Positions 15,977 to 24,457 of a stretch of DNA of 64,000 nt are shown piece by piece. Position 1 is the first letter of the stretch, and each line of letters begins with the position of its first letter. The translations under genes and the position numbers were made by a program. The notes under the pieces are model-generated. The model did no database searches and had not been told where the DNA came from. It saw only the letters and a program-made list of their open reading frames with translations. Origin of the DNA: Dactylosporangium sucinum (lineage in GTDB: Bacteria; Actinomycetota; Actinomycetes; Mycobacteriales; Micromonosporaceae); the NCBI RefSeq assembly GCF_014647515.1, contig NZ_BMPI01000002.1:47451-111450 (forward strand), in the 5' to 3' direction.

Positions 15977-18900
15977 TCAGCCGACCAGCTTCCAGGGGCC
16001 GTTCTTGTCGCCCGGCTTCTGGTTGCGGGTGTACCACTTCGCCTCGTACACGTGGTTCTGGTACGTCACCCGGTCACCGGTGTTGTAGACCCGGGTCGCG
16101 GTCCACGCCGCCGGGCCGCCACCCGGCGGCGGCGGGGCGATCTCCTCCCAGGGGCCGTTCGGGTCGCCCGGCGCCTGGTTGCGGGTCCACCACATGGCTC
16201 GCCACTGCTTGCCCTGGTGGACGGCGTACTCGCCGTTGTTGAAGATGCGCGACGCGGTCCACTGCGCGGCGCCGTCCTCGGCCATGGCGATCTCCTGCCA
16301 CGGACCGGTCGGGTCGCCGGGCTTCTGGTTCTGCGTCGCCCACGCGGCCTGGTACACCTTGCCCTGGTAGGTGACCCGGGCGTTGAACTTGTACGGGGTC
16401 GTCGCCGCCCAGGCCGCCGGCAGGCTCACCGTCACCGCGACGGCCGCCTCGGCCGCCTCGAAACCGTCGGTGCCGAGGAAGGCCGCGGTCAGGTTGTGCA
16501 CGCCGCCGGACAGGCCGGCCGGCAGGGTGAAGCTCGCCTTGCCGTTCTCCAGCGTGGCCGTGCCCCGGGCGGTGGTGCCCTCGCGCAGCTCGACCTTGCC
16601 GGTGACCGGCAGGCCGCCGGCGGCCACGGTGACGTTCACCGTCGCCGCGGTGCCCCAGTCGACCGGCGCGGCCGTCGCCGTCACCTGCGGCTTGGCCTTG
16701 ACCGTGCGGAAGACGGCCGGCTGGGCCACCGCCTCGCCGCCGTCGGCGCTCTTCGCCGAGACGATCCAGCCGTACGACGTGGCCGGCGCGAGGCCGGGCC
16801 AGGCGACCGTCGCCGTCCCGTTCGCGGTGACGTCCTGCCGGCCGATCGTGCCGCCCGGCACGTACAGCGCGAGGGAGTCGGTGGCGAACGACGTCTTGCG
16901 GCTGGTGAGGTCGACCGGCAGGGTCAGGTTGTCCTCGGCCCCGTTGTACCGCGGCTTCGTCTGGCTGCCGTCGGCCCGGATGTCGTACTCGGTCGCGCCG
17001 AAGTTGTTCAGGAACGGCGAGTACGTGTCGATGTGCACCTCGGCCCGGTCGACGTCGAACTGCAGCAGGCGCAGGAAGCTCGCGCCGAACTGCAGCCGGT
17101 CGGTGGCCTTGTGGTCCACCGTGCCGTCGCCGTTGACGTCGATGTTGCCGTTCGCGTCGACCCGCCCGGGCCACAGGTCACCGGCGGAGACCGTGTAGAA
17201 CTGGTAGTCCGCGAGCAGCTCCACGACGTCGTGCGTGACCGTGACGCCGACCTTGGTCTTCAGGTTGGTGCCGACGCCGTGCTCGTGGCCGGCCAGCACC
17301 AGGAAGACGTTCGGATTGGCCTCGACGACCTGCTTGTAGAGCGGCGAGCCGTCCGGCGCCGAGAAGTCCGCCCCGCGGCCGTCGGGGTTGACCGACGGCT
17401 TCAGGTAGTCGTGCGACAGCAGGATGCCGTTGCGGTCCTTGTACCGCTTGAAGACCGAGTCGGCCCACCTGGCCTCCTGCGGCGTGACGCCGTACGACAG
17501 GCCGACCGCGACGAAGTCGAGCCCGCCGGCGGAGAACAGCACGTAGTTGTTCTGGTTGTCCTTGCCGGGGATGACGCTGCCGTCGGCCGCGACCTGCTCG
17601 TCCCACGCGTGGTACTCGGTGCCCGCCGGCCAGCTCTTGGCGACGCCGTAGTAGCGCTCGGCGCTGAACGTCTTGCTGAACCGGGAGTCGGGGCCGGTCT
17701 CGGCGCCCAGCTGGTCGTCGTGGTTGCCGGCGATGACCTGGTTGACCACGCCGTTGTCGTCGAGCACCTTCTGGTACTCCGACGCCGCCGCGAGCTCCCG
17801 CTCGACCTGCTCGTTGAGGCCGGGCCGCAGCAGCGTGCCGTCGGGGTTCTTGGCGAGCGGGTCGTAGTAGTCGTTCTCGATGATGTCGCCGGTGTGCGCG
17901 GTGTACGCGATCTTGCGTCCCTCGCGGTTGTCGGCGATCCACTGGGTGGTGCCGCGGTACGCCGCGGCCCAGATCGCCTGCTCCTCGGCGGCCATCACGT
18001 CGGAGGGCTCGGCGCGGCCGTCCCAGTCGTCGTAGGTGCCGCCGGCCGCGCCTTCACTGAGGTACTGCGTGTCGGTGAAGTGCGCGAGCGCGAAGTCGTA
18101 GGTGGCCGGGTCCTCGAAGCGGTCCTTGTCCTGCTGCGCCGTCGCATCGCGCGGCGACAGGTCGTCGGCGAACGGGTCCTCGCCGGTGACGAGGACGTGG
18201 ACGGTACCGCCGTCGCGGTGCTCGGCGCCGATCGGCGCGGCCAGCACCGTGGCGTGGCCGGCCTGTCCGCGGGAGCTGGTGAGCACGGTCCACCGCTTGG
18301 CGGCCGGGTCCCACACGCGCAGCGCCACGACCCGCTCGGGGTCGATGTTGCCCTCCCACCGCAGGATCGGCTCCTGCGCGGTGCCGACGCTCAGGTCGTA
18401 CCGCTGGAACACCACGTCACGCCCGGACGGCGTGTCGATCGTCCGGCCGTCGAGCGGCTGGAGCGACCCGAGCTGCACCACGGCGTCGTGAGCCACGTCG
18501 AGCGTGGTCGGCACGGCGGTCGCGACGCCCTGGTAGCCGCTGGTCGGCAGGACCAGGTCGGCCTTGCTGAAGGTCGCCGTGAGCGGCACGCCGGCCGGGC
18601 CGGGGATCTTCGCCGACAGCGTGGCGGCCGGCGCGTTGGGCTCGCCGACGGTCGCGGTCAGCTCGGACGGGACGTCCGGGATGCTCGCGCTGGTGAAGTG
18701 GATCTCCCGGGTGGCCGCGTTGCCGAGCACGTCGGTCGCGGAGACCGCGATCGTGTGCGCACCGGCGGCCAGCCCGCGGCCGATCAGGTCGCCCTGCGCG
18801 ACGGCCTTGCCGTCGAGGGTGATCACCGGCGTGCCGGCGATCCCGGAGGCGTCCTTGACCTTCACCACGAGCGCGACGGTCGACGTGAGCCGCTGGCCCT

Positions 18901-20935
18901 CGGCCGGCACGCTCTCGGAGACCTCGGGCGCCGTGTTGTCGACGGTGAACCGCCGGGTCGAGGTCTTGTCCCCGACGACGGCCGTGATGGTGTGCCCGCC
19001 GTCGCCGAGCTTGGTGGTGTCGACGTCGGCCCGCCGGCCGAGCGCCGGCAGCGCGCCGCCGTTCTCGGCGGTGACGTCGAACAGGACGGTCTTGGTGAGC
19101 ACGCCGTTGTTGCTGCTGCCGCAGGTGCCGTCGCCGATGTAGATGGTCACCGGCTGGCCGGCCGGGTAGCTTGCCGAGCCGATCGTGACCGTGCTCTCGG
19201 CGATCTCGCGGCTCACCAGCGTGGCCTTCGCGCCCGCCGGGGCGAGCTGGAAGTCGCGCAGCGTGAAGTCGTCGTAGTTGTCGCAGCCGCCCGCCTTGGC
19301 GCTGCCGTGGTCGCTGCCGGCGACGAACTCGACGACGTTGACGCCCGGCGTGAGCCACTCGTTCGGGAAGGCGAGGTCGGCGACCTCCTTCTCCCAGATG
19401 CCGAGGTTCAGCGGGATGCCGTTGATCCGCACGACGTTGTCGAAGCCGCTGTCGGCACCGTTGCCGCCGACGAACACCCGCAGGTGGGCGTCGGTGCCGG
19501 CGCCGAGCGTGTCGATCGTGCGGGTCGTCGGGGCGCCCGCCACGTCGAAGTGGAACTCGGCCTCCTTGTTGGCGCCGCACGTGCCGTCACCGAGGGCGAG
19601 GGAGGCGGCGGTCGTCGCCTCCCTCGTCACCGCGCCGCTCGTGGCGGTGGTGACCAGGTACGTCGGGCCGGCGGTGGCCGTCCCGCTCGTGCCCAGCGTG
19701 AGGTTGACCGACGCCCGGGTGACCCGGAAGTCGTCGTGGTTGGCGCAGGTGGCGCCGTTGAGGGTGCCGTTGTAGTCGCCGGTCTTCAGCAGGATCGTGT
19801 TGTCGCCGGGCTTGAGGTACCGGTGCGGCACCTTGAGCGTGACGTTCTCGGCGCCGGCGACGCCGTAGTCGCCGCCGAGGTCGACCCGGTTACCGTTGAC
19901 GAGCAGGTAGTTGTGGTACTTCGCCTCGACCGAGTTGCCGGCCTCGACGGTGAGCGCGAGGGTCGCGGTGCCGGCCGCGAGCGACTCGGCGTTCTCGGCC
20001 GGGCTGCCGTCGATCGCCAGCGACTGCACGGTGCCGACGCCGGGCGCGCCGGCGAGGGCGGCGATGACCGGCCGGGTGCCGCGCACCAGCGAGCCGTCGG
20101 CCGGGGACACCTTCGGGGCGCCGGCGGGCGCGTTGTTGACCGCGACCAGGGCCTGCGCCGTCGCGCCGGACTTCGTGGTCGCGACGACCGTGTGGGCGCC
20201 GTTGTCCAGCGTGGTGGTGTCGAGGTCGACGCCGAGGCCGCCGGTCGAGCCGGGCTCGCCGGAGACGACGAACGTGAGGTCCTTGACCAGCAGGTTCTTC
20301 GAGCTGCCGCAGGTGCCGTCGCCGAAGCTGTAGCTGAAGGCGTTCTGCTCGCCGTCGACCACGACGCCGAGCAGGCTGAGGCTCAGGCTGCTCAGCGGGA
20401 AGTCGTCGTAGTTCGGGCAGCGCAGGCCCTCGCCGAAGGGCAGCGTCTCGACGCCCACCGCGTTGGCGTTGGTGGTGTCCACCCAGTTCGCGCCCGCGTG
20501 CACCGTGACGGTGTTGACGCCCGGGTGCAGCCAGGCGCCGGGGAACTCCAGCGAGCCGCTGCGGCCGCCCGGGATGTCCGGGAAGTAGACCCGGTCCGCC
20601 TCGGCCGTGTGATCGTTGACGGTGATGTAGTTGTGGTAGCGGGCCTCGGTGCCGTTGCCGCCCATGTCGAACGCGAAGCGCGCGGTGCCCTTCGTCGGCT
20701 GGGCCCCCACGGCCTTGCCGTCGACGGTCAGCGCGACGACCGAGTCGTTCTCCGCGGTCGGCTCGGCGTCGACCCGGACCCGTCCTTCGAGGGTCTGCCC
20801 GTCGCTCAGGTTGAGCACGGGCGCGCCGCCGGTGAGCGGCGGCGCGTTCTCCGCGACGGCGTCCGTCGGCACGGACCCGCCGGCCAGGACGACGGCGAGC
20901 GCGATCGGGAGCGCGCGCCGTAGTCGGTGCCTCAT
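15977..20935 (-). CDS. Giant secreted metallophosphoesterase with three Cys-paired modules and three CBM5-type domains
   Basis: A 1,652-residue exported protein. Signal peptide about 1-28. Residues about 35-625 hold three copies of an unrecognised module, each with a (C)xNYDDF or CxNHDDF site and a GDGTCG site (Cys 173/209, 397/453 and about 551/605), which may form a disulfide. Ig-like stretches follow. The calcineurin-like phosphoesterase domain (about 945-1240) has HFTDTQ, AHTGDI, IAGNHDDQ, LLSHDYLKP and LAGHEHG, all metal-ligand motifs. Then an FN3-like and an Ig-like domain (about 1365-1500) and three CBM5/12-like modules (about 1506-1651; WATQNQKPGDPTGPW type). AAGGAG before the ATG overlaps the stop of the NicO transporter gene, so the two are coupled. 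It probably cleaves phosphate esters while bound to chitin or another glycan. Confidence 0.85.
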   Translation of the reverse strand: MRHRLRRALPIALAVVLAGGSVPTDAVAENAPPLTGGAPVLNLSDGQTLEGRVRVDAEPTAENDSVVALTVDGKAVGAQPTKGTARFAFDMGGNGTEARYHNYITVNDHTAEADRVYFPDIPGGRSGSLEFPGAWLHPGVNTVTVHAGANWVDTTNANAVGVETLPFGEGLRCPNYDDFPLSSLSLSLLGVVVDGEQNAFSYSFGDGTCGSSKNLLVKDLTFVVSGEPGSTGGLGVDLDTTTLDNGAHTVVATTKSGATAQALVAVNNAPAGAPKVSPADGSLVRGTRPVIAALAGAPGVGTVQSLAIDGSPAENAESLAAGTATLALTVEAGNSVEAKYHNYLLVNGNRVDLGGDYGVAGAENVTLKVPHRYLKPGDNTILLKTGDYNGTLNGATCANHDDFRVTRASVNLTLGTSGTATAGPTYLVTTATSGAVTREATTAASLALGDGTCGANKEAEFHFDVAGAPTTRTIDTLGAGTDAHLRVFVGGNGADSGFDNVVRINGIPLNLGIWEKEVADLAFPNEWLTPGVNVVEFVAGSDHGSAKAGGCDNYDDFTLRDFQLAPAGAKATLVSREIAESTVTIGSASYPAGQPVTIYIGDGTCGSSNNGVLTKTVLFDVTAENGGALPALGRRADVDTTKLGDGGHTITAVVGDKTSTRRFTVDNTAPEVSESVPAEGQRLTSTVALVVKVKDASGIAGTPVITLDGKAVAQGDLIGRGLAAGAHTIAVSATDVLGNAATREIHFTSASIPDVPSELTATVGEPNAPAATLSAKIPGPAGVPLTATFSKADLVLPTSGYQGVATAVPTTLDVAHDAVVQLGSLQPLDGRTIDTPSGRDVVFQRYDLSVGTAQEPILRWEGNIDPERVVALRVWDPAAKRWTVLTSSRGQAGHATVLAAPIGAEHRDGGTVHVLVTGEDPFADDLSPRDATAQQDKDRFEDPATYDFALAHFTDTQYLSEGAAGGTYDDWDGRAEPSDVMAAEEQAIWAAAYRGTTQWIADNREGRKIAYTAHTGDIIENDYYDPLAKNPDGTLLRPGLNEQVERELAAASEYQKVLDDNGVVNQVIAGNHDDQLGAETGPDSRFSKTFSAERYYGVAKSWPAGTEYHAWDEQVAADGSVIPGKDNQNNYVLFSAGGLDFVAVGLSYGVTPQEARWADSVFKRYKDRNGILLSHDYLKPSVNPDGRGADFSAPDGSPLYKQVVEANPNVFLVLAGHEHGVGTNLKTKVGVTVTHDVVELLADYQFYTVSAGDLWPGRVDANGNIDVNGDGTVDHKATDRLQFGASFLRLLQFDVDRAEVHIDTYSPFLNNFGATEYDIRADGSQTKPRYNGAEDNLTLPVDLTSRKTSFATDSLALYVPGGTIGRQDVTANGTATVAWPGLAPATSYGWIVSAKSADGGEAVAQPAVFRTVKAKPQVTATAAPVDWGTAATVNVTVAAGGLPVTGKVELREGTTARGTATLENGKASFTLPAGLSGGVHNLTAAFLGTDGFEAAEAAVAVTVSLPAAWAATTPYKFNARVTYQGKVYQAAWATQNQKPGDPTGPWQEIAMAEDGAAQWTASRIFNNGEYAVHQGKQWRAMWWTRNQAPGDPNGPWEEIAPPPPGGGPAAWTATRVYNTGDRVTYQNHVYEAKWYTRNQKPGDKNGPWKLVG

Positions 20936-20943
20936 GGTTCTCC

Positions 20944-21690
20944 TTACAAAACGGTGATGAGGTGCGTCGCGGCGACCGCCACGATGCCGGCGCCGAAGAC
21001 GGTGATGCCGCCGGCGGCGAGGACGGGGGCCACGCGGGCGGCCACGTGGAGCAGGCGGTGCGAGTGCGCCTTGCGGCTCACGACGGTGCGCCCGGCGACG
21101 GCGAGGGCGCCGACGCCGAACAGGACGACGGCCATGCCGAGGCCGAAGGTCAGCACGAGCAGCAGCGCGAACCCGGCGCGGCCGACGAACAGGCCGGTGG
21201 CGAGGACGAGGAACGCGGCCGGCGACGGGGTGAGCCCGCCGGACATCCCGAGCAGCACGAGCCCGGGCCGTCGCGCCCGGTCGGGTCCGGGCTCGTGGTG
21301 ATGATGATCGTGATGGTCGTCGTGATGGTGGTGGTGATGGTGACCGTGCAGCTGACGACGGAGCAGCCAGAGTCCCGTGCCGATGACCAGGAGGCCGGCG
21401 ACCAACTGGAGCCAGCCGGTCAGCGCCTCCATCCGGACCAGGTCGGAGAGCGAGAAGAACGTCCAGGCGACGCCGATGGCGAGCACCGAGACCGTGTGCA
21501 TCGCGGCGACCGAGCCGCCGAGCCAGGCGGCGTCGCGGATCCGGCCGCGGGAGCCCGCCAGGTACGCCGCGGCGAGGCTCTTGCCGTGCCCGGGCCCGAG
21601 CGCGTGCCCGGCGCCGGCCAGGAACGCGAACAGGAACGCGAGCGGGGCGATGCCGGGCGCGATGACGAACTCCTGCAGCCGATCGCTCAT
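20944..21690 (-). CDS. NicO family (nickel/cobalt-type) metal transporter with His-rich loop
   Basis: A 248-residue membrane protein of the NicO/RcnA type. The first helices carry HALGPGHGKS, the conserved motif of the family, then MHTVSV; a cytoplasmic or external loop (about 115-140) contains a run of His interrupted by Asp, a metal-binding buffer. GGLTPSPAAFLVL matches the second conserved block. Six helices are apparent. ATG at 21690 is preferred for the GGAGGG upstream. The stop TAA is part of the RBS of the downstream metallophosphoesterase gene (TAAGGAG). The direction of transport and the metal (Ni, Co or another divalent ion) cannot be read; coupling to a secreted metalloenzyme suggests a role in metal supply outside the membrane. 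Confidence 0.87.
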   Translation of the reverse strand: MSDRLQEFVIAPGIAPLAFLFAFLAGAGHALGPGHGKSLAAAYLAGSRGRIRDAAWLGGSVAAMHTVSVLAIGVAWTFFSLSDLVRMEALTGWLQLVAGLLVIGTGLWLLRRQLHGHHHHHHHDDHHDHHHHEPGPDRARRPGLVLLGMSGGLTPSPAAFLVLATGLFVGRAGFALLLVLTFGLGMAVVLFGVGALAVAGRTVVSRKAHSHRLLHVAARVAPVLAAGGITVFGAGIVAVAATHLITVL

Positions 21691-21694
21691 GCGC

Positions 21695-21766
21695 CCTCCG
21701 CTCCGCTCCGGCCGCACGAGCCCCACACTGAGCCCACGATGAGCGGCCTCCTCCGCTTCGCTCCGG
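21695..21766 (-). repeat. Pair of 17-base CCGGAGC elements in the operon gap before NicO
   Basis: On the coding (minus) strand two copies of CCGGAGCRNAGCGNAGG occur, at 21750-21766 and 21695-21711. The first follows the upstream stop codon, the second supplies the RBS of the next gene. The same arrangement recurs at 49521-49591. Confidence 0.6.
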
Positions 21767-21772
21767 AACCGC

Positions 21773-22468
21773 TCATGCCAGCCTCCGCCGCCGCATGCGG
21801 CGCCCGACGAGCCACACGACGGCGATCGCGACGAGGACGCCGGCGATGACGGCGGTGAGCTGGATCGCGGCGCTGCTTCCCGACGCCGGCGCGGTCGCCG
21901 GCACCTCGCCGAGGGGCCAGTCGTGGGACTCGGCGCCCTGGCGGTACACGGTGCGCTGCCCGTCCGGGCCGGTCGCCAGGGTCTGATACGCCGGGTGGAG
22001 GTCGGTCAGCGTGCGGACCGCGACCGAGGCGACGCCGACCGGCCCCGGGCAGGCGAAGTCGACCGTCACGCCGCGCTTGGCGAGGTCCTCGACGGGCTGG
22101 ACCGAGCCCGGACAGGCGCGGCCCGCGGTGCTGACCGTGATCCGGTCGAGGAGGTACCGGGCGAAGGCCGGCGCGGGCGCGATGGCCGCCGCGTCGGCGT
22201 CGCGGTAGAAGACGGCGCCGTCGAGCATGACCCGGTCCTGCGGCAGGATGCCGAGCGACACCCCGAGCAGCGTCAGGTCGTCGAGCCCGCCGGCCCGCCA
22301 CCGCACCCGAACGACGTCGGGCCGGCCGTCACCGAGGCCGACGGCGACGGCCTGCGGGTCCCCGAACGGGTGCGCCGCCGCCGTCCCGGGAACGGCGAAC
22401 CCGGCGAGGACCGCGAGCGCCACCAGGCACACCGCTCCCCGCCACCGCTGTCGTCCGCGCGTGGCCAA
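21773..22468 (-). CDS. Secreted, membrane-anchored protein paired with the NicO transporter
   Basis: Not assigned to a characterised family. The 231-residue product has a signal peptide (about 1-32, basic start, AVCLVALAVLAGFAV, cleavage after GTAAA) so the mature chain would begin with HPFGD, placing a His at the N-terminus as a possible metal ligand. The external domain (about 33-190) has two Cys (in AGRACPGS and VDFACPGP) and the C-terminus has one helix (about 203-223) followed by a basic tail, giving type I topology. TTG at 22468 is chosen because CGGAG lies 6 bases before it and the signal peptide begins there. It is the first gene of a three-gene unit with NicO and the metallophosphoesterase; a metal-sensing or delivery role is a guess from context. 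Confidence 0.68.
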   Translation of the reverse strand: MATRGRQRWRGAVCLVALAVLAGFAVPGTAAAHPFGDPQAVAVGLGDGRPDVVRVRWRAGGLDDLTLLGVSLGILPQDRVMLDGAVFYRDADAAAIAPAPAFARYLLDRITVSTAGRACPGSVQPVEDLAKRGVTVDFACPGPVGVASVAVRTLTDLHPAYQTLATGPDGQRTVYRQGAESHDWPLGEVPATAPASGSSAAIQLTAVIAGVLVAIAVVWLVGRRMRRRRLA

Positions 22469-22559
22469 GGCATACTCCGAATAGAGGATCTTGGTACGCG
22501 CCGAGTCTGCCGATCGTTGGCCAGCAGGAGGGAACACCCGGATGAACATTCGGGACGAG

Positions 22560-22581
22560 CAGTTTTGTCACAGAACTGTCA
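22560..22581. promoter_or_regulatory. Repeat cluster upstream of the antiporter genes
   Basis: TGTCA occurs twice at an 11-base period (22566-22570, 22577-22581), and CAGTT/AACTG form an inverted repeat (22560-22564, 22574-22578). The region is AT-rich for this genome and lies in the 189-base gap between the divergent secreted-protein and antiporter units. An 11-base period suits response regulators such as PhoP, but the binding protein is unknown. Confidence 0.4.
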
Positions 22582-22657
22582 TCATTCAACGGTAATTCGG
22601 CCATATCGGTCCGGGACAGTGGGCCAGTTCAGCATGACCATGAGGAGGGTTCGACCG

Positions 22658-23140
22658 GTGGACGCGGAACGCACGGCACTGCCAGGCATCGGGTTGCGGC
22701 ACGAGTTCGTGACCGCCAAGGGCCAGCACGCGGCGGTGGTGTCGCACGTCTCGGGACGGCGGGACATCGTCCTCTACGACCCTGACGATCCGGATACGGT
22801 CGCGGCCACATTGGCACTGAACACCGACGAGGCCAACGGCGTCGCCGAGCTGCTCGGCACCGCGCGGATCGTCGAGCGGCTGGCCGACCTGCAGCGGCAG
22901 GTCACCGGGCTGGTGACGGCGCAGGTGCCGATCATCGCCGGCTCGCCGTACGACGGCCGCTCGCTCGGCGACACCCAGGCCCGCACCCGCACCGGCGCGT
23001 CGATCGTGGCCGTGATCCGGGCCGGGCAGATCCTGGCCAGCCCGCGGCCCGACTTCGGCTTCCTCCCCGGCGACCTCGTCGTCGTGGTCGGCACGGCCGA
23101 GGGCACGGCGGCGGTCTCCAACATCTTCTCCAACGGCTGA
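22658..23140 (+). CDS. KhtT-like regulatory subunit of a K+/H+ antiporter (TrkA-C domain)
   Basis: A 160-residue cytoplasmic protein with an N-terminal domain (about 1-70; ERTALPGIGLRHEFVTAKG) and a TrkA-C/RCK-C domain (about 72-158; IIAGSPYDGRSLGDTQARTRTGASIVAVIR, PDFGFLPGDLVVVVGTAEG). This is the architecture of KhtT, which binds nucleotides (c-di-AMP in Bacillus) and gates its partner antiporter. GTG at 22658 is chosen because AGGAGGG stands 8 bases before it and homologs start with the same ERTALPGIG stretch; two in-frame ATGs upstream would place the RBS inside the gene. The antiporter gene follows after 6 bases. Confidence 0.87.
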   Translation: MDAERTALPGIGLRHEFVTAKGQHAAVVSHVSGRRDIVLYDPDDPDTVAATLALNTDEANGVAELLGTARIVERLADLQRQVTGLVTAQVPIIAGSPYDGRSLGDTQARTRTGASIVAVIRAGQILASPRPDFGFLPGDLVVVVGTAEGTAAVSNIFSNG

Positions 23141-23146
23141 CCGCGC

Positions 23147-24337
23147 ATGCACGGTGCCGTCGCGCTCATCGAGATCGGCGCGGTGATCCTCGGGCTCGGC
23201 CTGCTCGGGGCGCTCTCCGCCAAGTTCTCCATCTCCCCCATCCCGCTGTACCTGCTGGCCGGCCTCGCGTTCGGCAAGGGCGGCATCCTGCCGCTGGCCA
23301 CGAGCGAGGAGTTCACCGCCACGGGCGCCGAGATCGGCGTCATCCTGCTCTTGTTCACGCTCGGCCTGGAGTACACCGCGCCCGAGCTCGTCGGCACGCT
23401 GCGGCACAACGCCGTCGCGGGCCTGGTCGACCTCGTCCTCAACGCGGCGCCGGGCGTCGCCGTGGCGCTGCTGCTGGGCTGGGGCCCGGTCGCGGCGGTC
23501 GCGCTCGGCGGCGTCACGTACGTGACCTCGTCCGGCATCACCGCGAAGGTGCTCGCCGACCTGCAGTGGCTCGGTAACCGCGAGGTGCCGATCGTGCTGT
23601 CGCTGCTGGTGTTCGAGGACCTGACGATGGCGGTCTACCTGCCGATCCTCACCGCGCTGCTGGCCGGCGTCGGGCTGATGGCGGGGCTCACCACGCTCGC
23701 GATCGCCGCGGCGACGATCACCGTGATCCTCATCGTGGCGCTGCGGTTCGGCCGCTACGTCGAGCGGTTCGTCAGCTCGCCGAACGAGGAGGTCCTGCTG
23801 CTCAAGGTGCTGGGCCTCACGGTGCTGGTGGCCGGCGTCGCCCAGCTGCTGCAGGTCTCGGCGGCGGTCGGCGCGTTCCTCGTCGGCATCGCGCTGTCCG
23901 GGCCCCTCGCGCACACCGCGCGGGAGCTGCTGTCGCCGCTGCGGGACCTGTTCGCGGCGGTGTTCTTCGTCTTCTTCGGCCTGCACACCGACCCGAACGC
24001 GCTCCCGCCGATGCTCGGCTGGGCGCTGCTGCTGGCCGCGGTGGGCCTGGCGACGAAGGCGGCGACCGGCTGGTGGGCGGCCCGCCGGGCCGGGATCGGC
24101 CCACTCGGCCGGGCCCGGGCCGGAATCGCGCTGACCCCGCGCGGCGAGTTCAACATCGTCATCGCCGGCCTGGCGGTGGCGGCCGGGCTCAATGACAAGA
24201 TCGGCCCGCTCGCGGCCGCGTACGTGCTGGTCCTCGCGGTCGCCGGCCCGATCCTGGCCCGGTCGCTGGAGCCGATCGTGCGCTGGCGCCTGCGCCGCCG
24301 CGGCACCGAGCCGGAGCCGGCGGTCGAAGCCGCCTGA
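23147..24337 (+). CDS. CPA2 family K+/H+ antiporter, KhtU-like
   Basis: A 396-residue integral membrane antiporter with about twelve helices. CPA2 hallmarks: GLEYTAPELVGTLR after the third helix, GVTYVTSSGITAKVL, LVFEDLTMAVYLP (the acidic ED pair of the ion site), GAFLVGIALSG and LTPRGEFNIVIAGLAV. It lacks the C-terminal NAD-binding KTN domain of KefB/KefC; that role falls to the separate KhtT-like protein encoded 6 bases upstream. It would export K+ in exchange for protons under alkaline or high-K+ conditions. The downstream gap holds a palindrome that may end transcription from both sides. Confidence 0.9.
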   Translation: MHGAVALIEIGAVILGLGLLGALSAKFSISPIPLYLLAGLAFGKGGILPLATSEEFTATGAEIGVILLLFTLGLEYTAPELVGTLRHNAVAGLVDLVLNAAPGVAVALLLGWGPVAAVALGGVTYVTSSGITAKVLADLQWLGNREVPIVLSLLVFEDLTMAVYLPILTALLAGVGLMAGLTTLAIAAATITVILIVALRFGRYVERFVSSPNEEVLLLKVLGLTVLVAGVAQLLQVSAAVGAFLVGIALSGPLAHTARELLSPLRDLFAAVFFVFFGLHTDPNALPPMLGWALLLAAVGLATKAATGWWAARRAGIGPLGRARAGIALTPRGEFNIVIAGLAVAAGLNDKIGPLAAAYVLVLAVAGPILARSLEPIVRWRLRRRGTEPEPAVEAA

Positions 24338-24391
24338 GTCACGCGGCGTGCAGCGGCGCCGGCGCGATCCGAACAGGAACGCCCGGCCCAT

Positions 24392-24441
24392 GATCAAGGG
24401 AAACCTCCGGCCGCCGGAGCGACCAGACGTTTCCCTTGATC
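24392..24441. repeat. Intergenic palindrome, type B
   Basis: Arms GATCAAGGGAAAC (24392-24404) and its exact complement (24429-24441) flank a loop that contains a second hairpin (CTCCGG/CCGGAG). It sits between convergent genes and is part of the palindrome family described in the findings. Confidence 0.8.
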
Positions 24442-24457
24442 GTGGAGCCCGGCGCCG

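Noticed and set aside
16052..20923. A 1,623-codon open frame on the plus strand opposite the metallophosphoesterase gene
   Set aside because: It has Arg/Val/Gly-heavy composition with no family motifs and mirrors the codon bias of the real gene. Long antisense open frames are normal at this G+C content.
22469..22657. A c-di-AMP riboswitch upstream of the antiporter genes
   Set aside because: The gap is short and I could not build the conserved ydaO-type helices; only short repeats are visible.
22586..24397. A 603-codon open frame on the minus strand opposite the KhtTU-like genes
   Set aside because: The translation is rich in Arg, Asp and His without any motif, while the plus strand gives two complete, recognised proteins.
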